The notes: generated by a model from the letters alone, not told the origin. Counted from the first letter of the stretch, positions 21,797 to 34,805 are shown. The stretch: DNA of 64,000 bases from Chrysoporthe austroafricana (GCA_001051155.2 JYIP02000002.1:4533583-4597582), one strand, 5' to 3'. Translations and numbers: made by a program.

Positions 21797-22616
21797 GTTG
21801 ACTTTCCTTTCATGAATGTTTTCGCAGCGTGAATACAAGACCGACCTCAGGCGCGGACCTCGGAACATTGAGGGGAAGACGTGAGATCTGCGACGTTGAC
21901 TTCAGGGACGAGAGAGGAATGGCATTCTACAGGGGGTGATGTCATCAACACGGCATCCAACATAGTACATGCATATCAGTATTGCGTTATCCTCCCTTAC
22001 TGTTCTGATGACCGCCCTTTAAGATTGTCGATACTTCATGACAAGATACTTAGCAGGCTATTTTTGCTCAAAGTCACTGGAAGTATTAGGGATAAGATCT
22101 AACTGAGAGCCTGCCAATAGTGCTTTACGTCTGTCTCTCCCTAGAGCAACTTAGGGAACGGCAGCCTCTAGGGAGCTGATATTATGATCTTAGGTACACA
22201 ACATTTCTTACACCAAGGGCCTTTAAAGGTATAGTCCTACACAAAACTGGTGACCGACATAGATGCAGGTCTCAGGGTGAAGAGCTTTTTTAAAAAAAAA
22301 ATTCTTAAAAAGGAATTCTGTGGATGAAATGTACGTGTAAGACGTCATGTCAACTTCCCAGGCAGGGGACACTTCCGCTAAGACACCCAGCGCGGTTACG
22401 GGCTATCACAGCATATCATGGCGCATCGAATGGCAGAAAACGCACCTTGGTGTGCGTTTATATTCTCCTATTTCGCCGGGCTGATCGGCTATCAGTCCGT
22501 AAACCATACCGGATATCTCAGAACTACAACAAGAACCAGATTCTATCACAAATTGGTACAAGTCATAGACATAGAAGAGCCAGCTAGCGCTCCCTACCCC
22601 CCCTTCATAAACGCAT
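21797..22616. other. Intergenic, AT-rich
   Basis: About 800 bases holding the promoter of the PEBP gene and the 3' UTR of the next leftward gene. No gene was seen. Confidence 0.55.
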
Positions 22617-24010
22617 TTAAGCGGAGACACCCAAGGCGGAGTTGAAAGCATCAGCCGCAGCCTGGCCGGTCTGCGCCGAGGCGGCGGACGCGGCGGAGTT
22701 GCAGGCGGTCACCGCGGCGGCAGCGGCCTGGCACTTGCTACCCAGCTGCTGGCAGATGAAGTCGGAGATGACGCCGATGTTCAGCGCAGAGCCGTGGTTG
22801 AAGTCGGTCTGATCGACGGCGGCGAAGGCGTCGGCGTTACCGCGGTCGCTCTGGGGTCCGAATTCGATGGCCGGGTTGCTGCACGAGCCAAAGTCGAGCG
22901 CCGCACGACGGAGCTTGCGGAACTTGCGGATCCTCTTGGCAGATGCGGAGGCAGCGGCGTTGCACGCGTTCTCTGTAGGGGGTGTCAGCACCATGATCAT
23001 CTTTACCTTGAGCGGCAGATAGGGGCAGACATACCCTGGGTCTCACAGTCGGCCACAGAGAAGTCGCCAGAGCCAGAGTTGGCGGCCGAGGCACAAGCAT
23101 TGTGCTGAATGGAGCAGCTCCTCTGGAGAGCGGCGCCCTCGCCGACGAAGGTGTCGCCGTTCACGGAGAAGGGCCTGTCGCCGGTGGAGCTCACAACCGG
23201 GGGAGCGGCGCCGCCGAGGGTGCCGGTGAAGGTCTGAACGTTGGTCCCAGAGGCAGTGGACGTAGACGTGGCGCGAGGCTTGACCGCAGCGACAGCGGCC
23301 GAGATCTCGGCGTCGGTGACGTCTGGAACGAGGAGGTTCTGGCTGATGATGCAGCCCACGGCGTCGTTGGCATCATCACAGGTGTTGCCCGCGGCAGTTG
23401 GGTCACCAATCTATCACTTCGGTCAGCAGGGCACGGGAAGGCATCCACCAAGGGGAAAACTGACCGTGCCAGGAGCAAATGTACCAGACTGGATGGCCAG
23501 GGTGGGGTCAGCACCGATGGAGGCCAGCTGCTTCGCGACGTTCAAGGCGATCTGCTTGTTGCCCGAGGCGGCGCTCGAGGCCGGGTCCTGGTGCTGGGTA
23601 ATGGCTGCGATCTCGGGGTTCTGAGCAGTCTGGTTGCAGAGCACCGAGGCCTGGCCCACCGCGCCGGTGTTCCGCTCAAGGGCACGGAACAGGATGGCGT
23701 TGGCCTGGCCGTCAACATCGCCGGCGGCCTTGGCGTTGGTGAACGCCTGGTCAGCGACGATTTGCTGGAGGCAGTCGAGGTTCTGCACGTTCGGGGCACC
23801 CTCGGCAGCAGCGGCGTTGCCCAGGAGAGCGAAGACGGCATCCTGGATCTGAAGGGGGTTGTTGAGCTGGAGGTTCGTCTGCGTGGTAGCGACGATGGCC
23901 TGGTGAGAGTGCTCCTGGGGCACCTCCCTCTTGGCAACGGTCTTGTAGTGAGTTATCTCACGGGCAACGGCTACGCCGGCGAGGGCGAGAAGTGTCGATG
24001 CGTACTTCAT
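22617..24010 (-). CDS. Secreted Ala/Ser-rich cell-surface-type protein
   Basis: Exons 24010-23465, 23410-23035 and 22972-22617 (425 aa); introns 54 and 62 nt keep frame. A signal peptide (MKYASTLLALAGVAVA) is followed by a dibasic site (AKRE). The N-terminal half is helical and Ala/Gln-rich (RALERNTGAVGQASVLC, IAAITQHQDPASSA). The middle is Thr/Ser-rich, and the C-terminal part contains a basic stretch RKFRKLRR before CSNPAIEFGPQSDRG and DFNHGSALNIGVISDFIC. I recall similar uncharacterised secreted proteins in many ascomycetes but no named domain. Dibasic sites suggest Kex2-type processing. There is no hydrophobic C-terminal GPI signal. It is likely extracellular or wall-associated. Confidence 0.75.
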
Positions 24011-25492
24011 CTCTGCGGTAGTGTCGAACGGGAAGGGTGTAATGAATGAAAAGGTCCGGCCTGTTGTATTACAAAGGTCAAAAAGAGCGTCGAGCTGTCA
24101 AGTTCCCAGAACTACTAAAGAGTGAATACCGAAAGGAGAGTGTGAGTAAGAGGAGGCTTGTGAGATGAGTCCTCGAGGTTGCTCGAAAGATTTATAGGAC
24201 TTCGACAGGACGGATGAGGCACGAAACGAAGGCGCTTGCATCCGCCATCCGCCATCGCATCGGACGACAGCCCTTGCTGGCCAAGCCCCTGTTCCATCAC
24301 GACCCCGGATCCGTCCCAAGTGATGAAGGGTGCCACATTGCTATGACGAGGACGCGTGCGCCTCCTGGTACGACGCCATTCGACATCGGCAAGATCGGGG
24401 GCCGGAATGAGACCATCACGGAAAGGGGTCATTCGATGAGTCCCAGACCCTTACCGACATAATGATGCGGTGTCAGGGTGGTCAACGGTTCATCCGGATC
24501 TTGATGAGATCTACCGTCAAGGGTGAGTATAGGCTGCTGGACAGGGAAGCTGAAGCGGCCCGTACTAGTGTCTGGGCTGCCGTTCTACTTACGGCCCCAC
24601 AGGGCCGTAGCACTTGGGATGACTGTCTGCTACAATCAATATCAGCATGCGATTCTGACCTCTGATGTCGTCGACGGTGATGACGGTTGCGGGTCTGTTC
24701 AACGACAGCGAGTGACCGTGAACTCTTGCCAATAATTCGAAGGCCTCTGTCCTGGGCTATCGCGGGCAGCGCCTCTGCATTCCAGAATCCACCTACCATG
24801 GTACTTGGCTCTGTCAGAATCTATCAAGCAGCAGATGCATGGGGCGGTCCAGAGCGTGGCACGTGTCTCACGACACCCACGGGCGCAGAGAGCCGCAGTA
24901 TCCGCTCTATCCCGGCTCCGAGCCCAATCGAGAAGGCCATCGGCCCAGGCGCGTGGCAAGCCGCATGAAGTCCAGTCGAGACGCCGGCTATAGATTCGAC
25001 GAGACAGAGGGTGGTGGCGGGCCCCGTTGTAGGAAAATCCTCGCGTTCAGACCGTCGATCTTGCGTCTCACGTCTCGGATCTAAGCGAGCGGTTGGGGTG
25101 TGACGCTGGGCGAGGACGTGGTGGGGGTGGCAGGGGGCCATTTCTCCCCTCCCCCACAGTCCAGGTTTAAACTTTTTGAGCCTCATCAGCCATTCGATAT
25201 GCTTAAATCGCCTCGACAGCTAAAACCCACCTCGAACCGGTGTTTGGGTAGCTCACCGCAGGTGTCTGCGAAAGCCCGGAATTTTCTTCACACGAGGGAA
25301 TACGCATAGTAGTGGATACCTGCCCCTCGCTTCGCTGGATAAATGCTCTTCGCCGTCAGGCCCTCAGGACATAGCTAAACACCCCTTGAGACGACTTTTG
25401 AAGTCCGTTGGATCCAGTCGTCTGATGTCCACCACAGGGTCCACAATGCACATTATATCGTGATAGATCGACAGAACAGCGCAGCCTGCCAC

Positions 25493-25525
25493 TTTTTTTT
25501 TTTATTTTTTTTTTTTTTACTTTTT
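25493..25525. repeat. T-rich homopolymer tract
   Basis: Runs of T are broken by single A and C bases between 25493 and 25525. Confidence 0.9.
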
Positions 25526-25894
25526 CTTTGTTTTCTTTGCAAAGTTTTGGGGACACCTGGAGGACGGGCCAGGAATGCTGTTTTGTCCCATCGGTCTGAT
25601 GTCAGGTGGAGGACTCCTGAGCAGCACGAGAGATCTTGCGGCATCTCGTGTATGATCTACGTAGCCAGCCCTGCAGCCACGGATCGTCGCCCAGGGATGC
25701 TCAGTATGCCAAGACGCCACATTCAGGACTTTTCGTAGACCGACCAACTTGCATAGTACGTTGCCCGCCCAGCCGGCGCAGACACGAACCACTGCGGACT
25801 CTCTTGTACGCGCCGTGTCTCAGCTGTGGATGAAGGTGAATAGTGCGGGCCTAGGAACATGGTTGACTTGTCGTTGGCAGCCTCGGATACCCAA

Positions 25895-26105
25895 GCCGAT
25901 GCTGCCTGATCGCCTGCGCAGATTGCCTTTCGTCTTGTCGGATGAACTCCTTAATGGCGGCGAAAAGATCTGCGAGATGATCTCATGACAGCGTCGGAGA
26001 TTCGAGCCGATATTGCTTGATTGCTTGCGCAGATTGCCCTTGGCCATGTCGGACGAACTCCTGAATCGCAACGAAAGGATCTACGAGACGATTGGTGATC
26101 TCGAA
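25895..26105. repeat. Diverged 111-bp tandem duplication
   Basis: A segment starting at 25895 (GCCGATGCTGCCTGATCGCC) recurs at 26006 as GCCGATATTGCTTGATTGCT. The copies share TGCGCAGATTGCC, a GTCGGA-GAACTCCT block and GATCT-CGAGA further on. The offset of 111 is a multiple of three, and the minus strand is open across both copies (25820-26071). A shorter related stretch with CTCATGACAG and ATTCGAGA lies at about 26760-26785. Confidence 0.75.
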
Positions 26106-27076
26106 ACGATACGCATCCCGAAGTAGACATTCAGAACTCTGATTTTGTGGCCACTCAGCAAATCGCCACAGGCTCACTGGAGACACACCCGGGGGCCGAC
26201 AATTCGACCATCCTCAGCTGGTGAATGCGTCGGATGAAGATTAACGTTTGAGATATTGTGTTGTCAACCCAACACTCAGGCATCATACTCGCCCGACCAA
26301 GTTCTCAACAGCCAACCAAGACAACAAAATTGCCGGATAAGGAAATTCATGCAAGCAGAGCTGTCAGGTCCTCCGCCTTGGATGTGCCTTATGCGGACGA
26401 GTTGCCACGCCCTCGGATCGGTTTACCCGAGGGTGCCGAGACGCGGCCGTATTTAGCCAAATTGCACGCGTGTTGCATAGCATGACTTGACTTGGCGCTT
26501 GGGGATTTGACAAGACCACGGGTCTCGTGGCCACTGCTCGCCCAACGTTGACGCGTCAAGGGGCTGCGCTCTCAACCACGACGACGGAAAATTTGGTCCG
26601 GGTGTGCCGCCAGCCGGCCCTCCGTGTACACGTTTCCAGTCACAGGGAAGACTATCAACATATCGTCAGCGGTCCAATTCTTGCCAATTCTCAAACGAAA
26701 TTCCATCTGCTCATTCGCTCCGACTGAGCAGACGATCGTGGTATCCTGCCAGATGAGCTTCTCATGACAGTGTCGAATTCGAGATACATGTCCTGTTCAC
26801 GCAAAGAGAGCTTGATCGCGGCGTTCAGACGGCTGACATAGAAGAAAGTTGTTCTTGGATTCTGCAATGCTCAGACGTTTTTGTACAATGGCATCGAAGA
26901 GGAGCCACTCTAGAAGAATCCCCACCCGGTTGTCTTTTGCCTCCCGCCCGCCTCCCTTTCTCTACCCACCCTGCGTCTATAGGCTTGGCGACGTTGTCTC
27001 TCTCAGCTGAAAAGCTGGTGTCGTCGGTTCTCCATGCCGTATTCGTACACTTCCTCTCCCACGTGTGCAGACCCGC

Positions 27077-28166
27077 TTAACCGATGACAAGCTTGTCGTC
27101 GTCGCCGAAGTCGTACTCGGGAATCTCGAGGTTGAGCGGGGCAGGACCCTTGCGTATACGTCCAGAGATGTCGTAGTGGGAACCGTGGCAGGGGCAGAAC
27201 CAGCCACCAAAGTCACCAGCCTCGCCGATGGGCACACAACCCAGATGCGTGCAGACACCTGTTTATCACCTGTCAGCTGCTATTCCAAACAGTATGTATA
27301 AATGTCCCGGCCAATCAGGTATTTTGCAAAGCTCAAGCGTCCTTGGATTGTGATCCTGGAGGGCGTACAGGCCCCTCGAAAATGTTGCTGGGGGTACTGT
27401 TGATGAGATGTCAGATCTTACCTAGCATCACCAGCCACTCGGGCTTCTTCACACGGTCGGCATCGTCCTGGGGGTCTCGCAGCGCTTGGATGTTGACCTT
27501 GCGGGCCTCGGCGATCTCGTGCTCGGTTCGGTGTCGGATGAAGACAGGCTTGCCACGCCACTTGATGATGACCTAAAGACCCAGGGCTGTCAGTTCGCTG
27601 ACAGCAACCTGCAGACCGACTGCTCGAGTGGCACTCACGTTCTTGCCCTCCGGGATAGCGGCGAGGTCGACCTCCACCTTGGCCATAGCCAAGACATCAG
27701 CCGATGCGGACATGTTCTTGAGGAATTCTGACGGACAACGATGTCAGCTCCATCCCAACAAGCCACTCTCGTCCCGGCCTTCCTCCGGGCACCTATCTCA
27801 GTACCACGCGACCCTCCTCCTGAGCCAATTGACCCATCACCTCCCCAGACCGACCCCTCCCGAGAGCTCCCTCCGGATGGTCTCACCTTGGATCGTAGAC
27901 TTGGCGCCCATGGCCGTGACGCTGCCCAGCCCGCCGACGATGAAGTACTGGTACATCAGGTTCTTGTTCGGCGAGCCCTTGGAGGAGTAGTGGCTGAAGT
28001 CGGGGATCCGGGTGGTGGTGCGCTCGCCCTTGAAGGGCGACTCGTAGGACGAGCCGGCCGCGTCGGCGCGGGCGGCGGTCGTGGACAGGCATCTCGCGGC
28101 GACGGGGGAGGACCGTGTAGCTGCTGTGCGCGCGAGCGCGCGGGCGGCGGTTGACAGGGGCGCCAT
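27077..28166 (-). CDS. Rieske iron-sulfur subunit of cytochrome bc1 complex
   Basis: Exons 28166-27887, 27727-27639, 27572-27422 and 27258-27077 (233 aa); introns 159, 66 and 163 nt, all in frame. The N terminus is Arg/Ala/Ser-rich, as expected for a mitochondrial targeting sequence. A single transmembrane segment ([15 protein letters not shown]) and the flexible hinge region follow. The 2Fe-2S cluster ligands are in CTHLGC and CPCHGSHYD, with both disulfide Cys present. The protein passes electrons from ubiquinol to cytochrome c1 in complex III of the inner membrane. Length and exon pattern fit filamentous-fungal homologues (RIP1/fes-1). Confidence 0.96.
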
Positions 28167-28661
28167 CGTGATAGAGAGGAGAGAGGAGTGGTTGTGCTAC
28201 GGTTGGACGTGACGGCAGCGTTGATGATGATGAGGTCTTTTCCCGAAAGCTTGGCCTGCGGAAGCTGCCAAATTCTCGGTGGCCTGAGGCGCCAATTGCA
28301 AACGGTTGCTGGCTGATTGGCCTGCAGCTTGGTCTGGAGGTGGGTCCAGCTCCCGGTCCGGATTCACCCGACTCCAAACCCTTACCCTAAGTCTCTTGGA
28401 CGTCCTTGTGCTGGCTTGCCAGGTGCCAGCTTGCGTCCTCGAGGGTTCAGAAGCGAGATGCTCAGGCTGGGTTTGATGAAAATTGCCATTGAAAAATTTT
28501 GTTCGGTTCCCTCATGAGGAATCGAACCATGCAAGTTATATTGGCAAGAGGCAAGGAGGATTCCGGGGAGCTCTGGAGGTGTTGCACCTCCTCATACGGC
28601 GGCGTAAGATTATCATGTCTACTACCAGCGTCGACCTGTCTAGGATGAAATAACCGCCTTT
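28167..28661. other. Intergenic
   Basis: About 500 bases between the Rieske start and the DDB1 stop, both leftward. A T-loop-like GGTTCGATTCC on the minus strand near 28520 does not fold into a tRNA. Confidence 0.6.
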
Positions 28662-31600
28662 CTAATGCATCCTCTTGAGCTCCTCGATAGAGTTCCTCAT
28701 ATCTTCGACGCTTGGTCCGAGCCCCTGACATATCACCTTCTGCGTTTCCTCGTCCATGTCTAAGAACCTCTCAAGCAGCTCGCCGTCGAGGAACCGGAAA
28801 GGCGCCTCGGCCTCTCTCTCTGCATTCCTGAAGGACCTATATTTCTCGAACTTGAGCTCGCCCGCGGTCTGGAGAGCCTCTGCCATCTTTGACTGGAAGC
28901 GCAAGAGCAGATCCTGGGCGTGTGATGCCACCGTGCCAAAAAGATAGATGGCGCCTTCGACCTGACGGCAGATATTTGTTAGCCCATACATCAAGGAAGA
29001 TAGGCGCTCGTAGCTTGTCTGCTCACCGTTCCGATGAATGCCTTTGGTATGATCATGGCATTCGGACCCGTCTCGACGGCCACCTTCCGTATACAGTTCA
29101 CCATCTCGCCCAGGTTCAGCTCGCTGATCGTCTCCATCCTCCTCTGGTCTTCCAGCGTGGGGTCATCAGGGTTCCGCCTCAATACCAACAGATTCCCCTG
29201 CGCATCCGCTACCAACCATGACTGGCCTTCGATGTGACAAACAGCAGTAGTCCAAGCAGACTGGTAATGTCGCGCCACTTCCATTAAAGCCGCAGGCTTG
29301 CCGTCCTTGGCAGGGAAGTATTCAACGAGTGCGATTGACTTCATGAGATCTCCTATCGCGATAATATTTCCTTCCACCGCAAGGTCCACAGGGTATGTGG
29401 AAGGCCTGTACGACACTAGCCTGTTGAACGAGCCTGATGTTGAGGACTCCTCGACATACTTGCCCAACACTACGCTCTTAGTCAGTGAGACGACAATGAT
29501 GTCCTCATCCATCACCGCTAGGCACCGACAAGACCCCTTAAACTTGTGACTCGCCAGGAGGTAAGGATTCCTGTCGCTGTCAACCCCGAGGACCAGGAGG
29601 CGGCCCTTTGTCTCATCGGTTCGTGAAGCGGCGTCTTCCTCGGCCATGAAGCTCGTGCCGACAAGGAACCGCTCTGCTAGATTGCCATAAGAGTCTGGTA
29701 GTGTTGCACGTATCACACACTCAACCAGCTCAGGGGATGAGGACTGCTCCAGCGGGAAGGGCTTCCCGACCTTGCCGAAGATGACCTCATCGACAAGCTT
29801 GAATGAGCTTGTGATGACCTCCTCGCCCTGCGATATTTCCCGCTTAATACAGCCGAGACCGAAGACCCGCTCACTTGGCGAGTAAGCGATCCTTCGTACC
29901 GTCTCGCCCATTTCCAATGGTCGTACGTGTGTCCGCCTTTCGTTATCGATCTTGGAAATCTTGATCGTTGACTCAGTCGCCACGACCACTGAGTCAGGGT
30001 ATGCCTCCGTGTCAAAATTACAGACGTAAGTTGCGTCCTCTGCTGTCACCGCCGAGTACACGATTCTGCCTTCTGAGCCATAGATAAGACTGGGATTCTC
30101 CGTCGTCGCGAAGATATTTGTGAGACCGTCAGGGCAAGGTAGTAAATGGAAACGCGCTTGCTGTGTGCCCAGTATTACGCTCTTGCGCCCGCTCAATGAG
30201 AGATCTGGCGACACGCTGAAGGTGACAACATTCCCATCTTCCATGGAAACAAAAAGTGTCGGGCCTCCCACACTCTGAGGCAGAGTTTGCACCAAGGCAA
30301 TGTCTCGAGGTATTGAAGAGTTATCGTCTGTCTTCCTCAGGGTTTCACCTTTCCGAGGTTCTAGCGTTGCGATGTCAACGATTGAGATGTTGCCGGAGGA
30401 GAAGAACCCGACAACTCCAGCATCGAGTAGATGAGGCGAAGCGTGGACACAAGCTACCTGGTCCTTGTTTCCAAAGTCCTTGCTTGATGAGATCGCCAAG
30501 TCTTTCTCGATGTCGAGAGATATGAGCATCTTGCCGTCCACAGACAGCAGAACCCATTTCGAATTGGCGGAGGCTGCGGTGATGGTCTCGCCGGGAGGGC
30601 CCCAAGTGGTGACAGTCATGGCATTTTCCGTATCCATGAGGATCGCCGCGGCTGTTGTGACCTGCAGTCGCCGACTGTTCGGCAGGTCGACCGCCAACAG
30701 AGTCTGATGCTCAAGAGAGAGCCCCTCAAAGGCCTCCACCTCTTCAACTTCACCAGCCGCGTCAAACCTAAAGACTCTTGTTTCCGTCAGAAATGACACA
30801 GCGAGAGTGTCAACCTTTGCCGAACCATACGACTTGAGCGAGTACAATCCCCTCACATCCTGCAGGTCGGCAAGAATGCCGACATCTTCAAGGCCCACGC
30901 CGCTCCGCACGCTTCTCAGACTCCCGTCTTTATGTATACCGCTGCCCGTCACAACGCGAGCCTGGCCCGACGAGTAGGCATTGCCAAGCTGGCTATCCCC
31001 TTCCCTGTTGCCCATATCCATGACGGCAAAATCAAGGACCGGAGCGACATTGTGCAGTACTTGCGTCAGCCGCAGGTACTGAGCAGGATCGTCACCGAAG
31101 TCGACCATCCAGAGCTGCGAATCTCCATAATGCGACCCAACGAACAGCATATCGTTCATATAGACCAGACAACTTGCCCGGGAGGTCTTCCCGAGGTACG
31201 CAGTCTCCATGCCCTGGACCACCACGCCGTCGGTATGTATCGTGAGCAGGTACATCCGGCCATAGTCGTCTGCCAGGAAGTAATGCCTCTCGTCGTACTC
31301 GGCCCAGGCTACGAAGATGGAGGCTTCCTTTAGGGGCGCCTCCACAACGGCCTGTGTCGTATCGTCGACATATGTGAGGCGAGTCTCGCCGACGACAATG
31401 ATACCGCCAAGGAACGCCCTGTCGTCTGCAGCTCGGAAGTTGTGCCTCTTCTCCTCCTCGACCTTGCGGACTGGTATGAGCAGCGCCGCGCCGGCATCCG
31501 CTATGTCGAGGGATATCTCCCTGTCCTTGTTAGGGTCGAAGCGCGACGCCTGGGTATCTTTGTCATCGGCTGTGAGGCGGTAGGTGGCGAGCTTCGAGTC

Positions 31601-32245
31601 GGGGACGTCGGACCTCGACTGGTAGAGGAGGGCGATCTTCGGGTGACCCGTCTCGGAGTAGAGGAAGGTGCTGGCCTTGATGAAGAGCTCAGACAGCCGG
31701 ACCGAGTCGGTCCACTCGAGCTCATTTGCCTTGGTCCTGCGCGGCGGTAACCTCAGCACGGAGAGCACCCCTTCCCACAAGTGCATGGCCATAAACCTGC
31801 CGGTCGGATCCACGATGGCCCTGTTCTGGCTCTGAGAGTCGCGCATGTATTTCTCCGCCGCATCCTCGAAAGACTGCGCCGTCCTCAGCTGCTTGTTGTC
31901 GTGGTCCCAGACCAAGGTGAAGTACTGTGACCTGTCGGTGCCGACGAAGAGGAGCTCCGTGGGGGTGTCCTTGGGCCGTAGCCTCTGGATAATGGAGATC
32001 GTGCCATTGATGACCTTTGAATGCCGCAGCACCAACTGGTGGTTCTCAGCGAGGTGGTATATCTCGAGCCGGTTCGCCTTGCTGTGAGGGAAGAGGCCGT
32101 CAGCGCCAGCGACAAGAACAAGAGGGAGTTGGGCTGCCAGCCGGCCTTACGCAACTACTAGACTCTCTTCCTCTTCATCGAACAGCTTGATCCGAAGAGC
32201 ATGGCGGATGCTACTCGGCCGGTGGATGGGCGCAATGTACGCCAT
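28662..32245 (-). CDS. DNA damage-binding protein 1 (DDB1), CPSF-A family
   Basis: Exons 32245-32151, 32081-29027 and 28961-28662 (1149 aa); introns 69 and 65 nt keep frame. The first exon starts MAYIAPIHRPSSIRHAL, as expected for DDB1, and joins to KANRLEIYHLAENHQLVLRH. The protein shows the triple beta-propeller pattern through its length. It ends in the CPSF-A C-terminal domain (VEGAIYLFGTVA, ELLERFLDM, GLGPSVEDMRNSIEELKR). DDB1 is the adaptor of CUL4 ubiquitin ligases. In Neurospora the orthologue (DIM-8) also belongs to the complex that directs H3K9 methylation and DNA methylation, which is relevant in a genome whose transposons look RIP-mutated. Confidence 0.95.
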
Positions 32246-33791
32246 TGTTTTGAAGAAAACTCAAGAAGGGAGACAAGAGAAGAGGAAAAGTGCTACAGAA
32301 GGAAGAGGCCGTGGGGAGCGGACGAGGTCGAACTGTCCATGACGGCGCTCGTTTGGGAGTTTCGGCGATATGGTACTCGGCACTTTGGTTACAGGTCGCC
32401 GACTTTCTCGTACCTAAGCCAAGCTCCAAAGTCCGTCAATCGCGGGGTAAACAGGCACTACGGCGCTGCACCACCGCTGCAGCTCCACAACGCGACGATG
32501 GCGCGTCATACCCGTGGAGCCGTGACGCCGCAGCCGTCCCTCCTCCCAATAGCCATAAAAATAAGATGAGGAAGCAAGAAGACCGAATTAATAGGTTCTT
32601 ACTGCTAACGAAAAATATGTCGGCGGGGTTCCCTCTTGACTTTGTCCTCACTTCACCAGATCCCGGTAGGCATGATCCTCCAGTCCAGTTTCTACTTATT
32701 CGAGCGATTGATGATAATTACCTTCGCATTTCCTTAGTGTCAGGCGTGACCACAACCCTGAAGACCACGACAGTATACTACATTAGCTACCTTACTAACG
32801 CTTGGTTAAAGAACAAGGACGAGAAAAAAGGGATGAAGAAAAAAGAAGAAAAAAAGAAAGAAAAGGGAAAGAAAGAAACGAAAATCCAACCCAAGGTGAT
32901 AAAACTCTGAGCCGCCTCTCGAAGCCAGGAGATTTAAACAGGATGTTCCTGTGCACGATAGGGCCGAGTTGCCAACCGCGGAATCCAGAAAGGACACTAC
33001 GGCCCTTGAGAGCTGAACTTTTGAGATCAAGTTTCCTAGGAAAACTGGAGATGTAGGTGAGGAGAGAACGGTCTACGACGGCACGTTGAGCACCTGTGGC
33101 GGGCCACACCCATCGACATATCATAGTCTGCATTGCAAAGGACCTCGCGTTCACCTACCTGCTCACTCCTCGTGAAAAGAGCTAGATGGTCTGAAATCCG
33201 AGAACCCTATCTCGACGGTCCATAATACGGGGGTTAACCCAGGCTGCCGGCGTCACTGTCGGCCACCACCGCCTCGATGCGGGAACGGAGCCTCAAGTGA
33301 GGGCCAGCAGCATTCTTGGGACAGCAAGCGGGAGCCGACTTGGGACCCTATCGAGCACTCTGCTCTACCAGTTGCGGTCGACCGGGTCTTCTCCCCACGC
33401 CAAGTCTCTGGGAGACGGGACGAGGTGTTCCGGATAGGGGTTCAAATATATTATCCGGAGCTCTTTGATGGATCTTCGAGGCCTGGCATCCTGGTAACCT
33501 GTGGTTAGCGTGCTCTCTCCAGCCTGAGAAGGATATTGTGGTTGCATTTTTGGAATTATCAACATATTGCGCACCGCTGGCGAGTCGCGGCGTTCTGCCG
33601 CGTGATGGGTGCGTCTAGACATGGACCAGCAGAACCACAGCGTGGGGGCTCATATCTCTCCTTGAAGCTCATAACATTCAAGGAGCTCTCTGTGTCTTTA
33701 TATTAACAGAGAATTCCCCCGGATATGTCTGCTCAACCAGTGCTTGAGACGGGTGCCGAAGAATACGAAACCATCCCGAAGAAATAACACC
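32246..33791. other. Divergent intergenic region
   Basis: About 1.5 kb between the divergent DDB1 and LPMO genes. Purine-rich AAGAAA runs occur at 32815-32885. No gene was seen; a possible promoter element for either gene cannot be assigned. Confidence 0.5.
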
Positions 33792-34805
33792 ATGAAACTC
33801 CCAGCCCTCCTCGCCGGCGCTTCCCTGGCCTCGGCCCACACGATCTTCGTACAGCTCGAGACCGGCGGGAAGACCTACCCCGTCAGCGATGGTGTCCGCA
33901 CCGAGAGCTACGACGGGCCCATCCAGGACGTGACGTTCGACAGCCTCGCGTGCAACGGCGCGCCCAACGGGACGCCCGCCTCGACGGCCACCATCCTTAA
34001 CGTGACCGCCGGCTCGACCGTCAACGCCGTCTGGAGGCACACCCTGACGTCCGGGGCCGACGACGTCATGGACGCGAGCCACAAGGGCCCGACGCTGGCG
34101 TACCTGAAGAAGGTAGATGATGCGTTGACGGACACGGGGGTCGGCGGTGGTTGGTGTGTTTGCCTCCTTCATCCAGACTGATATCGATCCGGGCTCCTCA
34201 CCGCAGCCCGTGCTCGGCTTTGTATCCATCTACTACTGCGCAAAGACAAGACTGACGCAATAGGCAGGTTCAAGATCCAGGAGGACGGGTACAACAGCGG
34301 GGACTGGGGCACGTCCAAGGTCATCAACAACGCGGGCCTGCAGCCCATTACTATTCCGGCGTGCATCGAGCCTGGCCAATACCTCTTGCGTGCCGAGATG
34401 ATCGCCCTGCACGCGGCGTCTCAGTCTGGAGGCGCCCAGTTGTACATGGAGTATGTTTTGACCAAGGCAAGCTGGATCCTGTTGGCCATCTGCTGACAAG
34501 CCTCTTCAGATGCGCCCAGATCAACGTCGTGGGAGGTACGGGATCAGCCTCGCCAGCAACCTACAGCATCCCTGGTATCTACAAGGCATGTGCTCATACC
34601 ACACTTCACGACCCCGTGATCCTCTCCCTAGGGCAATTGTCACTGATATATTCCCTACAGGCCGACGATCCCGGTCTGCTCATCAACATCTACTCGATGT
34701 GAGTCTGCTTCGCTTTCATGAGCATTCGCTGTCACTAATGCTCTCGCCTACAGGACGTCGACCTCAACGTACACCATCCCAGGTCCAGCTCTCTTCTCCT
34801 GCTAA
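33792..34805 (+). CDS. AA9 lytic polysaccharide monooxygenase
   Basis: Exons 33792-34153, 34268-34450, 34510-34585, 34661-34698 and 34754-34805 (236 aa); frame is kept, and intron 3 (34586-34660) uses a GC donor. Signal peptide [15 protein letters not shown] leaves His1 (HTIFVQLE), the copper-brace residue. The second brace His is in [13 protein letters not shown]. The Q-x-Y active-site block is [17 protein letters not shown], preceded by [13 protein letters not shown]. The Cys of ACNGAP and of ECAQ form the usual disulfide. AA9 enzymes oxidatively cleave cellulose or other beta-glucans outside the cell. There is no CBM1 module or C-terminal extension. Confidence 0.95.

Larger units (their letters stand above)
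24011..27076. other. 3-kb gene-poor stretch
   Basis: No convincing gene was found in six frames. Many short frames exist because the DNA is moderately GC-rich. It contains a T tract (25493-25525) and a diverged 111-bp tandem repeat (25895-26105) with a further fragment near 26760. The first few hundred bases are the promoter of the secreted Ala/Ser-rich gene. Confidence 0.5.

Noticed and set aside
23102..24049. 315-aa plus-strand frame
   Set aside because: Shadow of the secreted Ala/Ser-rich gene, which has a signal peptide and in-frame introns.
28500..28560. tRNA-like T-loop sequence on the minus strand
   Set aside because: The stem bases around GGTTCGATTCC do not pair properly, and no D-arm or acceptor stem can be found.
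33320..33390. tRNA D-arm-like sequence on the minus strand (GGTAGAGC)
   Set aside because: No matching anticodon arm, T-arm or acceptor stem at the right distances.
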